Shown here in pieces: positions 7,747-17,259 of a DNA stretch of 64,000 nt; the first letter of the stretch is position 1; the number at the start of each line of letters is the position of its first letter. The notes under the pieces were generated by a model. The model saw only the letters and a list, made by a program, of their open reading frames with translations, did not search any database and was not told the origin of the DNA. Source of the stretch: Muriicola marianensis. Lineage in GTDB: Bacteria; Bacteroidota; Bacteroidia; Flavobacteriales; Flavobacteriaceae. Where the stretch lies: the NCBI RefSeq assembly GCF_014638095.1, contig NZ_BMFH01000001.1, positions 62,001 to 126,000 on the forward strand. The letters run 5' to 3'. The position numbers and the translations under genes are program-made.

Positions 7747-9279
7747 CTATTCCTGGTAAGCTCCGAGTGACGGGCTCTGAGTTCGATCTGTACCTAGTAT
7801 GTCCAATGGCACCAGTTGGGCCGTGCCCGGATCTCCCAACCCCCGCGCCTCGGATAGCGGACCCAAGGTAAAATCATTGCGGAATGGAGCTGAGAAATCG
7901 GCGTTGGCATTTTGGAATAGGTCGGCAAATCGGGTTGTATCTGAGAAGTCGTACAGGGGGTTGCCTGTAAACTCGCCGGAAGTGTCATTGAACTGCAGCA
8001 ATACATGTGAAAAGAAAAAATTGAAGTCTGTCCCAGGTCTTTGCTCCAGGCTGAGTTCCCTGGAAGTGTTCCCGTCTACTATACAATTCAGAAAATCGGC
8101 CTGAAGCAGGTCGCCCCCGCCAATATTCTCCGGGTCAGCAGCATCATAGGTAGTGATCCTAAGGGCAGCTCCCGTCCGGAAACTATTGCTCCAATAATTT
8201 GCAATGGTGGTGTGCAAGAAGCGGTACGAGCCTCCTCTATCCAGCAGAAGGCTGTGCGTACCGGCATTGCCCAGTACCACATTTACACCTGCTATAGAAG
8301 TATTCCTGCCCCAGAGATTCGTCACAGAGCTGTTGTATATCTGAGTATTCGAAAGTGCGAGGGTGGGGGCAGGGGAAGCCGGATTACCCTCGACCAATAT
8401 CCCGACAGTGGCATTTTTCAGACTCAGATAAGAGATCTCATTGTCAATACTTCCCGGGGCCAGCCAGAGCGTACCCCACTGACCCGGAACCTCTGAAAAT
8501 TCAGGTTCCAGACGGTCTCCTTCAAAGATGACCTCATTTTCCATCAACTCCCTGTCCTCACTCAGTGCACCTTCGACCCGGATACTGCCCCCTGTTCCCA
8601 CCAGTATGCCCGAATCCTTGTGAAAGTGAACCCGGGAACCGGCTTCCACGGTCAGGACCTTTCCATCACTCACGGCCGCGTAGCCATAGATCACATAGGG
8701 TTTTTCCCTGGTAAACTGAAGTTCGTCGTCCTCCAATAAAAAGCCTGAAATCCGCAATTCCCGCCCTTCTTCATCCAAGCCTAACAGAAGGCTTTCCTTG
8801 CTGCCATCGGCCAGGGTAGCAGGGTAAAGGAAGACGGCATCCCTGACAAGGGTCACCAGAGGTATTCGTTGCTCGTTAACACCCCGGTCAAACAGAAGCT
8901 GATCTACATAGAGGAATTCATTCTGGTTGGTAGGGGCAACATCAAAGGTGGTCTCAATAAATATGTACAAGCTGTCTCCGGAAAACAGGGGAATATCGGT
9001 AAAACTCTTACCTGCCTGCCCGTCTACATTTAATCGGTAGAGGCTGTTGTTCCCTTCGGCAAGCCGAATGGTGGGGATCTCAATATCACGGTTAGAACGA
9101 TTGTATACTTTAAGGCTGTAGGTGCTGCTTCCGATATTTGAGAATACGGTATCGAGGAATACCGTATCTCTTGAGAATTCAAGCTGACCCGAGCTGGGGG
9201 CATATTCAAAATCCTTCCTGCAGGACGTGAAACAGACCAGGGTGCAAAGCCATAGTAAAGTAACAAACAGGAATCGCAT
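7747..9279 (-). CDS. Surface lipoprotein, beta-helix-like repeats
   Basis: A 510-residue lipoprotein: signal peptide followed by FTSC, with CRKDFE just after the lipidated Cys. A Lys/acidic patch in that position matches the export signal that sends Bacteroidetes lipoproteins to the cell surface. The middle (about residues 180-420) is rich in short beta-strand segments such as GSIRVEGALSED and GQWGTLWLAPGS, typical of right-handed beta-helices. The end (TDRTQSPSLGAYQE) resembles the terminus of choice-of-anchor proteins that carry such helices. No catalytic motif is seen. It is the last gene of a same-strand run with the thioesterase (10-bp gap) and glutamine cyclotransferase. Adhesion or polysaccharide binding is only a guess. 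Confidence 0.8.
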   Translation of the reverse strand: MRFLFVTLLWLCTLVCFTSCRKDFEYAPSSGQLEFSRDTVFLDTVFSNIGSSTYSLKVYNRSNRDIEIPTIRLAEGNNSLYRLNVDGQAGKSFTDIPLFSGDSLYIFIETTFDVAPTNQNEFLYVDQLLFDRGVNEQRIPLVTLVRDAVFLYPATLADGSKESLLLGLDEEGRELRISGFLLEDDELQFTREKPYVIYGYAAVSDGKVLTVEAGSRVHFHKDSGILVGTGGSIRVEGALSEDRELMENEVIFEGDRLEPEFSEVPGQWGTLWLAPGSIDNEISYLSLKNATVGILVEGNPASPAPTLALSNTQIYNSSVTNLWGRNTSIAGVNVVLGNAGTHSLLLDRGGSYRFLHTTIANYWSNSFRTGAALRITTYDAADPENIGGGDLLQADFLNCIVDGNTSRELSLEQRPGTDFNFFFSHVLLQFNDTSGEFTGNPLYDFSDTTRFADLFQNANADFSAPFRNDFTLGPLSEARGLGDPGTAQLVPLDILGTDRTQSPSLGAYQE

Positions 9280-9289
9280 AGACGGGGAT

Positions 9290-9691
9290 TCAGGATTCGG
9301 TCTTCGGACTGAAAACGGCCCGGATTTCTTCCGGAATTCGCATGGGTCTGTGGGTTTGCCTGTCGAGCAGGCACCATTCGGTCTCAGACCTGACGATGGG
9401 TTTCCCCGAAGACAGATCCTTCATTTCCACCACCCTCGTTGAGATGGCCCCTTCAGATTTCTTTATAAAGGTCCTCAGCTGCAGGGTATCTCCAAGCTTG
9501 GCTGCACTTTTGTACTGAACCAGGTGTTGCCTGACCACCCAGATCCCGGTTTTCCTGATATCTTCCGGTGCTGCAGCCTCCCAATGGGCACGGGAAATAT
9601 CCTGTATCCACTGTAGATATCGCACATTGTTGACGTGTTCGAGCTCATCCAGGTCGGCCTGCTCCACTTTTTTGATCATCTCAAAGCGCAT
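9290..9691 (-). CDS. Acyl-CoA thioesterase, 4HBT hotdog fold
   Basis: A 133-residue single hotdog domain of the YbgC/FadM type. The HVNNVRYLQWIQDISR segment carries the Asn/His region and the following hot-dog helix, and the strand QYKSAAKLGDTLQLRTFI follows. I start it at the ATG at 9691 because this gives a normal family length and leaves a 1-bp gap to the upstream gene; an upstream in-frame ATG at 9781 would add 30 atypical residues inside that gene. It is expected to hydrolyse an acyl-CoA in the cytoplasm; the substrate is unknown. Confidence 0.88.
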   Translation of the reverse strand: MRFEMIKKVEQADLDELEHVNNVRYLQWIQDISRAHWEAAAPEDIRKTGIWVVRQHLVQYKSAAKLGDTLQLRTFIKKSEGAISTRVVEMKDLSSGKPIVRSETEWCLLDRQTHRPMRIPEEIRAVFSPKTES

Positions 9692-9692
9692 C

Positions 9693-10742
9693 CTATTCCT
9701 TTTTTTGGAGGGTGATCTCGAACAAGGTATCCCAATTCTTACCAGTAACGAAAAACGATTTTCGCCCCGGATGGTAAGCAATTCCGTTCAGGACATCCAG
9801 TTTTGGATGTTGTTTGACTTTCTCCCGCAGTCCTCCGAGATTCACCACGCCTTCAATAGCCCCGCTGTTAGCGTCAATGATCATCATACTCTCCTTCTGC
9901 CAAACATTGGCATAGATCTTCCCGTCTATGAATTCCAGTTCATTGGCCTTGTTGAAGATCGACTTGTTCGTGGCGATCTGCAAAGCTTCTTTTTCTTCCA
10001 GGGTCTGAGGATCCAGAAGCCAGATCCGTTCTGTGCCGTCACTCTTGTACAATGAATTTCCATCATTGCAAAGCCCCCATCCTTCCTTGCTATTCCCATA
10101 CTGGAATTTGTCTACTCGTTCCAGGGTGCCTGAATCGTAAACAAAACCCACCTTTCCCTGCCAGGTAAGCTGATATAGTTTGTCATCAAGGATCGTGATC
10201 CCTTCACCGAAATACTCCTCTTCCAGGTCGGTTTGCTGATATACCTCCCCGGTTCTGAAGTCGACCTTCCTCACGTACGATTTAGCTCCGCCTCCGGAAC
10301 CTGTGCTTTCGTACAAAGTGTCCCGGTAAAATTCAAGCCCCTGGGTAAACGAAGTCATGTCGTGTGGAAATTCATTGAGGATGGTATAGGTGTAGAGTTG
10401 CGGAGGATCAGCAGCGAGGAGTTTGATTTCTTCTGACACGGAGATCTCCCGGCCATCAGACCGGAAGTTGGCTGTGAGGTCGTGAACTCCCAGTTTCTCA
10501 GTATCCAGGATATAACCTTCCCCGGCTGAAGGGAGGGCTTTACCCAGCAGGGTAAAACTCAGGGAATCAACCGGAAGATCCTTTCTGTTTCGGATCATAG
10601 GGTAGATGGTATCCTTCGGCTTGTATTCTTTTTTCCCTTTTTCGAATTGCAGTCCAAAAAAGGAAGCAGGATCTTTTTCTCCTCCACAGCTGAGGAAAAA
10701 AAGCAGCAGGATATTGAGGGAGAGGAATTTGGCAGAATTCAT
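9693..10742 (-). CDS. Glutamine cyclotransferase, beta-propeller lipoprotein
   Basis: A 349-residue lipoprotein (LFFLSCGG lipobox). An N-terminal Ig-like segment of about 110 residues precedes a five-bladed propeller of the bacterial/plant glutaminyl-peptide cyclotransferase family, recognised by FTQGLEFYRDTLYESTG, a central GWGLC segment, and NELEFIDGKIYANVW. The enzyme converts N-terminal glutamine to pyroglutamate on exported proteins, which fits its place in the envelope and the fact that many exported Bacteroidetes proteins begin with Gln after cleavage. First gene of the run that continues into the thioesterase and the surface lipoprotein. Confidence 0.9.
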   Translation of the reverse strand: MNSAKFLSLNILLLFFLSCGGEKDPASFFGLQFEKGKKEYKPKDTIYPMIRNRKDLPVDSLSFTLLGKALPSAGEGYILDTEKLGVHDLTANFRSDGREISVSEEIKLLAADPPQLYTYTILNEFPHDMTSFTQGLEFYRDTLYESTGSGGGAKSYVRKVDFRTGEVYQQTDLEEEYFGEGITILDDKLYQLTWQGKVGFVYDSGTLERVDKFQYGNSKEGWGLCNDGNSLYKSDGTERIWLLDPQTLEEKEALQIATNKSIFNKANELEFIDGKIYANVWQKESMMIIDANSGAIEGVVNLGGLREKVKQHPKLDVLNGIAYHPGRKSFFVTGKNWDTLFEITLQKKE

Positions 10743-10798
10743 ATTCGAGAAAGCTATTTAAAAGCAAGTTAGCCCAAACTTTTAAAACCTTGAAACGA

Positions 10799-10828
10799 TT
10801 GGCCTGAATTTAAAAGGTTGTATATTTG
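10799..10828 (+). promoter_or_regulatory. Flavobacterial promoter of the SRP RNA gene
   Basis: TTG at 10799 and a perfect -7 box TATATTTG at 10821, 19 nt apart, about 4-6 nt before the predicted 5' end of the RNA. It is the clearest promoter in the window and anchors the reading of the others. Confidence 0.85.
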
Positions 10829-10831
10829 CAT

Positions 10832-10931
10832 GAGGCAAGTCCTACACGACCAGCTCCTGTAGAATCCCCCAGGGTGGGAACGCAGCAAGGGTATACGGTC
10901 GTAGCGGTGCGATGTAGGTAGCTTGCCTTTT
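10832..10931 (+). ncRNA. ffs: Signal recognition particle RNA, small bacterial type
   Basis: About 100 nt. The 5' arm GGCAAG (10834) pairs with CTTGCC (10922), and the interior carries the conserved SRP apical hairpin signature (CCCCCAGGGTGGGAACG, then CAGCAAGGG), the Bacteroidetes form of the domain that binds Ffh. A run of eight T follows the closing stem, giving its terminator. A perfect flavobacterial promoter stands directly upstream. The RNA forms the SRP with Ffh, which brings ribosomes to the membrane. Ends are estimated from pairing and promoter, so they may be off by a few bases. Confidence 0.93.
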
Positions 10932-10981
10932 TTTGTACCCAAAAGTCAAGGTCGGGACAAATCAAACAGAGCCCATATCTG

Positions 10982-11012
10982 TTGGGACTCCCTCTAAATA
11001 TTTGTTTCTTTG
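10982..11012 (+). promoter_or_regulatory. Probable promoter of the SDR gene
   Basis: TTG at 10982 and TTTCTTTG at 11005 (one mismatch to TAnnTTTG), 20 nt apart. The ATG at 11021 is only 8 nt downstream, so the mRNA would have almost no leader. This supports 11021 rather than an upstream in-frame ATG at 10982. Confidence 0.55.
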
Positions 11013-11020
11013 CAACACGT

Positions 11021-11830
11021 ATGGACATGAAAGTAGTGCTGGTTACAGGAGGTTCTTCGGGCATAGGCCGATCTATTGGGAATTACCTGAGTGAAAATGG
11101 CTACAGGGTCTACGGCACTACCCGCAATCTCGGAAAACAATCAGGCTTCAAAGATTTTGAACTGCTTGAGCTCGATGTAAGGGAACCCGATACCATTTCA
11201 CGTGCTCTCGGGATATTGATGGAGAGAGAAGGCCGCCTGGATGTGCTGATCAACAACGCAGGGGTGGGAATTACAGGTCCGCTCGAAGAAACCCCCAATA
11301 AATCTATCCACAACGCCTTTGAGACGAATTTCACCGGCCCCCTCAATATGATAAAAGCGGTTCTTCCCATCATGAGAAAACAGGGTGCGGGAAGTATCAT
11401 CAATATTACCTCTATTGCCGGAAAAATGGGTCTTCCTTATAGAGGGGTCTATTCCGCGACCAAAGGTGCGCTCGACCTGGCAACGGAGGCGCTCAGGCTC
11501 GAGGTGAAGGACTTCGGGATACAGCTGTGTACCCTGGCACCGGGAGATTTTAAGACCAATATCGCGGCAGGGAGGTACCACGCTCCTCTGCAACCCGATT
11601 CTCCCTACCATAGACCCTACGGTTCTACCTTGAAAATGATCGATGACCACGTAGACCAGGCCGGAGACCCTATTCAGGTGGCACACAAAGTACTCCGCAT
11701 TTTAAAGAACCCATCTCCCAAGGTCCATTATAAGGTGGGCAGTTTTATGCAGCGCTTTTCCATCTTACTCAAAAGGTTACTGCCCTCGAAACTCTACGAG
11801 AGGTTGCTGCGAAATCATTATAAATTGTAG
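11021..11830 (+). CDS. Short-chain dehydrogenase/reductase
   Basis: A 269-residue classical SDR. The Rossmann glycine motif TGGSSGIG is at residues 9-16, NNAG at 78-81, and the catalytic set is Ser131, Tyr144 and Lys148 in GVYSATK. The C-terminal 40 residues are basic and hydrophobic (SFMQRFSILLKRLLPSKLYERLL), suggesting membrane contact. The substrate cannot be read from the sequence. The transaldolase gene follows but has its own promoter overlapping this stop codon, so the two are probably not a strict operon. Confidence 0.9.
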   Translation: MDMKVVLVTGGSSGIGRSIGNYLSENGYRVYGTTRNLGKQSGFKDFELLELDVREPDTISRALGILMEREGRLDVLINNAGVGITGPLEETPNKSIHNAFETNFTGPLNMIKAVLPIMRKQGAGSIINITSIAGKMGLPYRGVYSATKGALDLATEALRLEVKDFGIQLCTLAPGDFKTNIAAGRYHAPLQPDSPYHRPYGSTLKMIDDHVDQAGDPIQVAHKVLRILKNPSPKVHYKVGSFMQRFSILLKRLLPSKLYERLLRNHYKL

Positions 11831-11835
11831 CTTTG
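11804..11835 (+). promoter_or_regulatory. Promoter of the transaldolase gene
   Basis: TTG at 11804 and a perfect TAGCTTTG at 11828, 21 nt apart. The -7 box overlaps the stop codon of the SDR gene, leaving a leader of about 45 nt before the transaldolase ATG. Confidence 0.75.
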
Positions 11836-11884
11836 CCAAACACTGAATTTTAGCTGAAAAGTATCACCATCAAAACGAAATCCT

Positions 11885-12538
11885 ATGAAATTTTTTATCG
11901 ATACCGCAAACCTGGATCAAATCAGGGACGCCCAGGAACTGGGTGTGCTCGACGGGGTTACTACCAATCCCTCTCTGATGGCCAAGGAAGGGATCACCGG
12001 AAGGAATAACATCCTCAAGCATTACGTGGATATATGTAATATCGTAGACGGTGATGTCTCGGCGGAGGTCATTGCCACCGATTTAAAGGGGATCATCAAA
12101 GAAGGGGAGGAGCTGGCAGATTTGCACGAACAGATCGTCGTTAAGGTGCCGATGATCCGTGATGGTGTCAAAGCCCTGAAATATTTCTCAGACAAAGGCA
12201 TCAGGACCAATTGTACCCTGGTATTCTCTCCCGGGCAGGCATTGCTTGCCGCCAAGGCCGGGGCGACCTATGTATCGCCTTTCCTGGGAAGGCTGGACGA
12301 TATCTCATCAGATGGTCTTAATCTCATTGCCGAGATCCGTTTGATCTATGACAACTACGATTTTGAGACCCAGATCCTCGCTGCCTCTATCAGGCATACT
12401 ATGCATGTGATCGACTGTGCAAAATTGGGTGCTGACGTCATGACGGGACCTCTTTCTTCCATCGAAGGCCTGCTAAAGCATCCGCTTACGGATATAGGGC
12501 TCGAGAAGTTTCTCGCCGATTATAAAAAAGGGAATTGA
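11885..12538 (+). CDS. tal: Transaldolase, short TalC/MipB-type
   Basis: A 217-residue enzyme of the small transaldolase subfamily, acting in the non-oxidative pentose phosphate pathway (transfers dihydroxyacetone from fructose-6-P or sedoheptulose-7-P). It starts [13 protein letters not shown], has GVTTNPSL, and the Schiff-base lysine is Lys87 in IVVKVPM. The segment [17 protein letters not shown] resembles transaldolases more than fructose-6-phosphate aldolases of the same fold, so transaldolase is preferred. It meets the convergent TlpA-like gene with a 15-bp gap. Confidence 0.94.
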   Translation: MKFFIDTANLDQIRDAQELGVLDGVTTNPSLMAKEGITGRNNILKHYVDICNIVDGDVSAEVIATDLKGIIKEGEELADLHEQIVVKVPMIRDGVKALKYFSDKGIRTNCTLVFSPGQALLAAKAGATYVSPFLGRLDDISSDGLNLIAEIRLIYDNYDFETQILAASIRHTMHVIDCAKLGADVMTGPLSSIEGLLKHPLTDIGLEKFLADYKKGN

Positions 12539-12553
12539 TCTTTACCTATTTGA

Positions 12554-13939
12554 TCAGAAAGAGCGGTAGAGATGTGAGAAGGCATCTATGATTTTCCCGT
12601 TCTTGGTGAGGATAGCCTTGTTTGGATCATAGACGATCAGCGTCTGAACGGTTTGGTCGTAATCGTCTGTCCAGTATTGTTCAGTTTCATCAAGTCCACT
12701 CGTCTTGACCATGCTTTTCCATTTGGCCAGGTCGGTCCTCATGTTCAGTCCGATAAAGCGATATGCAGGGTATTTCTGCTTGAGTTCTTCTACACGCTTG
12801 TTGATATTTCTGAAGTGCCCGGGTTCCGTTCCCGACCAGAAATAAAAGACAACTGAGTCTCCCTTTTGGATATCTGACAATTTAACTTTCCGGCCGTCGT
12901 AAGACTCCACGGTAAAATCCGGAAGGTCCTTTGCAGGCTGCATATTGTTGATCCCTTCGTACAGGGTAAAGATTTCCGTGTTGTGAGAATTGTTGTCTGA
13001 ATATCGCTTAAAAGAACTGATGAATTCGTCTGTATTCTCCTCAGTGTCGTGCCTCAGCAAGTAATCAATGGCGACATTTCTAAAGAGGTTGTCCCGAAGT
13101 TCCTTCTGGGTCACCAGGCTGTCTATCAACTTTAACTTGTGTTTATTAAAGTGCAATTGCCTGTTTGCCTTCTCAAGATCATCATCACAGTATTTCTTGC
13201 AAGAATTATAGGCAAGATTACTGATGTGATATTTCATAAAGTTGTAATACGGCCTGAGATATGTGAGATTATGGTCGTTGTAATTAATGCTCTGCCGGTA
13301 ATCGTAGAAGGAAGCAGGCAGATCTTCGTGCATCTTTCCTTCTCCGCTTCTCCTTCTGTGGTAAAAAGGGTAGGCTTCCATGGAAATGTTCGATCCGTAA
13401 TCTATAAACGATTTTGCCAGGTCTGAAGCAGCAGGCGAAATCTCATATTCGGTTTCGATCTGACTCAATAGGGCTAATTTCATTGCCTTGAGGGAATCTA
13501 TCTTCTTGTGGAATTCCTCTGGTTCGAGCAGGTAGTATGAATTGATAAGTTCTTCTTCCTCTTCCCGGGTGAGAAATAATTCCAGTATAAAATTATTGAT
13601 CTCTTCGCCCTTTCCTGAGAAAACAAGGGATTCGTCGAAGTCTGAGGTATTGAGCCTGATCTGCAGGCTGTCACCCGCCTCGAAATAGACGTACTGGGAT
13701 TCCGGTCTGTGCACAAAATGGTGTAGCCCCTGGGCCACAGAGTCCAGCCTGAAGACAAATCTGTTATTCTCGTCGAGGAAGGCGGTATCCAGTGCCTGCT
13801 GCCCTTTAAAAAGGACAACCTGATCGCTAGTGGGATTTACAATTTCACCGGCGAAGATAACGCGCTTGCTGTCTTCCGGCTCCTGACTGCAACTCCCTAA
13901 GAGAATTCCGAGAAAGGAAAAGAGTAAAAGTTTATTCAT
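12554..13939 (-). CDS. TlpA-like lipoprotein without the CxxC active site
   Basis: A 461-residue lipoprotein (GILLGSC lipobox). Residues about 25-110 form an N-terminal beta domain like the DUF4369-type domains of Bacteroidetes redox lipoproteins, the middle is helical, and the last 125 residues are a thioredoxin fold. At the active-site position the sequence is WSGTEPGH (about 368-375), so both catalytic cysteines are absent. It cannot act as a thiol oxidoreductase and may be a binding or scaffold version. An exact -7 box on the minus strand (13966-13959) lies upstream, though no TTG was found at the right distance. Confidence 0.85.
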   Translation of the reverse strand: MNKLLLFSFLGILLGSCSQEPEDSKRVIFAGEIVNPTSDQVVLFKGQQALDTAFLDENNRFVFRLDSVAQGLHHFVHRPESQYVYFEAGDSLQIRLNTSDFDESLVFSGKGEEINNFILELFLTREEEEELINSYYLLEPEEFHKKIDSLKAMKLALLSQIETEYEISPAASDLAKSFIDYGSNISMEAYPFYHRRRSGEGKMHEDLPASFYDYRQSINYNDHNLTYLRPYYNFMKYHISNLAYNSCKKYCDDDLEKANRQLHFNKHKLKLIDSLVTQKELRDNLFRNVAIDYLLRHDTEENTDEFISSFKRYSDNNSHNTEIFTLYEGINNMQPAKDLPDFTVESYDGRKVKLSDIQKGDSVVFYFWSGTEPGHFRNINKRVEELKQKYPAYRFIGLNMRTDLAKWKSMVKTSGLDETEQYWTDDYDQTVQTLIVYDPNKAILTKNGKIIDAFSHLYRSF

Positions 13940-14055
13940 ATTGTGCCAATACCACTCACAAAGCTAAGTAATGCTTGAGGCGGGCCCTGTTAAGAGGGCG
14001 TTAAAAATGACAGGTTTAACAACCTCTTTAGGAAGTCTGCTGGATATGGGCTCAC

Positions 14056-14085
14056 TTGCACATCGGAGGGATTTGACTACTTTTG
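14056..14085 (+). promoter_or_regulatory. Promoter of the ABC-F gene
   Basis: TTG at 14056 and a perfect TACTTTTG at 14078, 19 nt apart; the ATG follows 21 nt after the -7 box. Confidence 0.8.
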
Positions 14086-14097
14086 CAAAAATTTTAA

Positions 14098-15735
<1,638 letters not shown>

Positions 15736-15742
15736 AACAATA

Positions 15743-15773
15743 AAAAAAAGCATTCGATCCGAATGCTTTTTTT
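15743..15773. terminator. Bidirectional terminator between convergent genes
   Basis: A hairpin with arms AAAAGCATTCG and CGAATGCTTTT around a 3-nt loop, with T-runs on both strands. It serves the ABC-F gene and the convergent gene at 15794. Confidence 0.9.
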
Positions 15774-15793
15774 GTTTTATATCGCAGCGTTTA

Positions 15794-16513
15794 TCAGGCG
15801 TTGAAATACTTGCTGTTCCAGATGGCAGGATTAAAATTCTTGCCCAGAGCAAAGCCGTAGAAGATCACTACGGAGGCAATGGACTTGAACATAAAGAAGT
15901 AGATGATCCAGAATTCGGCCTGTGAACTGCTCTTTGAAAACAGTCCTTCCGGAACCAGCAGGGTACACAGGTAAGAGATCAGCAAGACCACAGCTGTGAG
16001 GTTCACAATACTCTTAAAAGGCCATGCCAGTGCTTTTCTCAGCGGGTGCAGGTCATTACCCCATCGGTGGATCAGGTAATAGTAACCATTTCCAATGGGG
16101 GCGAACAGCAAGGGATCATCCTTGTCTTCCAGGCGGAATAATTTGGAAGGCGCAATGATCTTAAATCCATCAATGGAGATCCCGTGTTCCTTTTCCATGG
16201 ACTTGATCTTTGAGATTCCCTCCCTGGGGATCTCTCCCTTAAAGTATTTTGAATCCAGGAATCTCAGGCGATAGTCGATGCAGATCTTTTTGATCTGATC
16301 CAAATTATAGATCCTGCCTGTCTCCAGCAGGTCAAAATCAAAGGCGTTATGGACCCCTTTTCCTTTGCCTCCCAGCCTTTCCTGAATTTCCTCCTCCCGG
16401 GCGCTGTCTTCACTCAGGAGTTGGTAAACGGAATTGATAATTTGGTCTTGGGAGCCGCTTTTGCGGGATTCGAGGGCAAGTTTTTCCTCGATATTAGTTC
16501 TGGGTAATATCAT
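15794..16513 (-). CDS. Unknown protein with two C-terminal membrane segments
   Basis: A 239-residue protein. The first 160 residues are soluble and charged, with an internal IGNGYYYLIHRWG segment; two hydrophobic spans follow at about 168-190 (IVNLTAVVLLISYLCTLLV) and 202-224 (FWIIYFFMFKSIASVVIFY). The large domain is probably cytoplasmic. I do not recognise the family and no catalytic motif is evident. It is monocistronic and ends at a shared bidirectional terminator. Good codon structure and a defined terminator support a real gene. Confidence 0.75.
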   Translation of the reverse strand: MILPRTNIEEKLALESRKSGSQDQIINSVYQLLSEDSAREEEIQERLGGKGKGVHNAFDFDLLETGRIYNLDQIKKICIDYRLRFLDSKYFKGEIPREGISKIKSMEKEHGISIDGFKIIAPSKLFRLEDKDDPLLFAPIGNGYYYLIHRWGNDLHPLRKALAWPFKSIVNLTAVVLLISYLCTLLVPEGLFSKSSSQAEFWIIYFFMFKSIASVVIFYGFALGKNFNPAIWNSKYFNA

Positions 16514-16714
16514 TCTTTTTCTTTTAGCAATTTGAGCAAAAATACATATTAAGACAAATCAATGCAACACCGTTGCTAGCCTCTCAAAATGTTAAATATA
16601 TGTTAAATTCGATGAAGACAGTTTTTCTATACCCCTTATCTCACCTCAAAGATTGTATATTGTCCGACTTTTAATACCGTTCGTCGATTATCCTTTTTCC
16701 CCATCGGATCTATC

Positions 16715-17257
16715 ATGAAAATGAAACTTTGTTTACTTAGTGCTGCTTTATGCCTGGTTTGCGGAACCCTCTGGTCTCAGACAGACGATCAGTATTCGGA
16801 GTTTAAAAAGTCGATCTTCACCTCAGCGGCTGAATCGGGAGACCACACCACCCTGACCACCGCCCTTAAGGCCACTGATCTCGACATGCTGCTGGAAGCG
16901 GATGGACCCTTTACGATTTTTGCCCCTTCAGATCGGGCGTTCCACAAAATGTCTTCCCAGGAAATCGCCCACCTGATGAAGCCGGAGAACAAACAAAAAT
17001 TAAGGGAAATGCTCACCTATTTCATGGTAGCGGGAACCCTTTCGGCCTCTAAGATCCTCAATGCTCTTGTACGTGGGAATGGGAAAGCCACTTTCACTAC
17101 TGTGCAGGGGAAAAAGATCAAAGCCACCATAGAAGGCGTGGATATCATTCTCACGGACGGTCTCGGGAACAAAGCCCGTATCACAACAGCAGATTCTGAC
17201 CAGTGCAATGGCATCATTCACACCATAGACAGTGTGATCCTGCCAACACCTCTGTAA
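16715..17257 (+). CDS. Exported fasciclin-domain protein
   Basis: A 180-residue protein with a cleavable signal peptide (cleavage near LWSQ) and one FAS1 domain. The H1 box is ADGPFTIFAPSDRAFHKM, the YF motif is replaced by TYFMVAGTL, and the H2 box is CNGIIHTIDSVILP. FAS1 domains mediate adhesion between cells or to matrix; a single-domain exported form is common in marine bacteria. It ends 2 bp before the convergent pheT stop. The 200 bp upstream hold no clear promoter. Confidence 0.92.
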   Translation: MKMKLCLLSAALCLVCGTLWSQTDDQYSEFKKSIFTSAAESGDHTTLTTALKATDLDMLLEADGPFTIFAPSDRAFHKMSSQEIAHLMKPENKQKLREMLTYFMVAGTLSASKILNALVRGNGKATFTTVQGKKIKATIEGVDIILTDGLGNKARITTADSDQCNGIIHTIDSVILPTPL

Positions 17258-17259
17258 TA

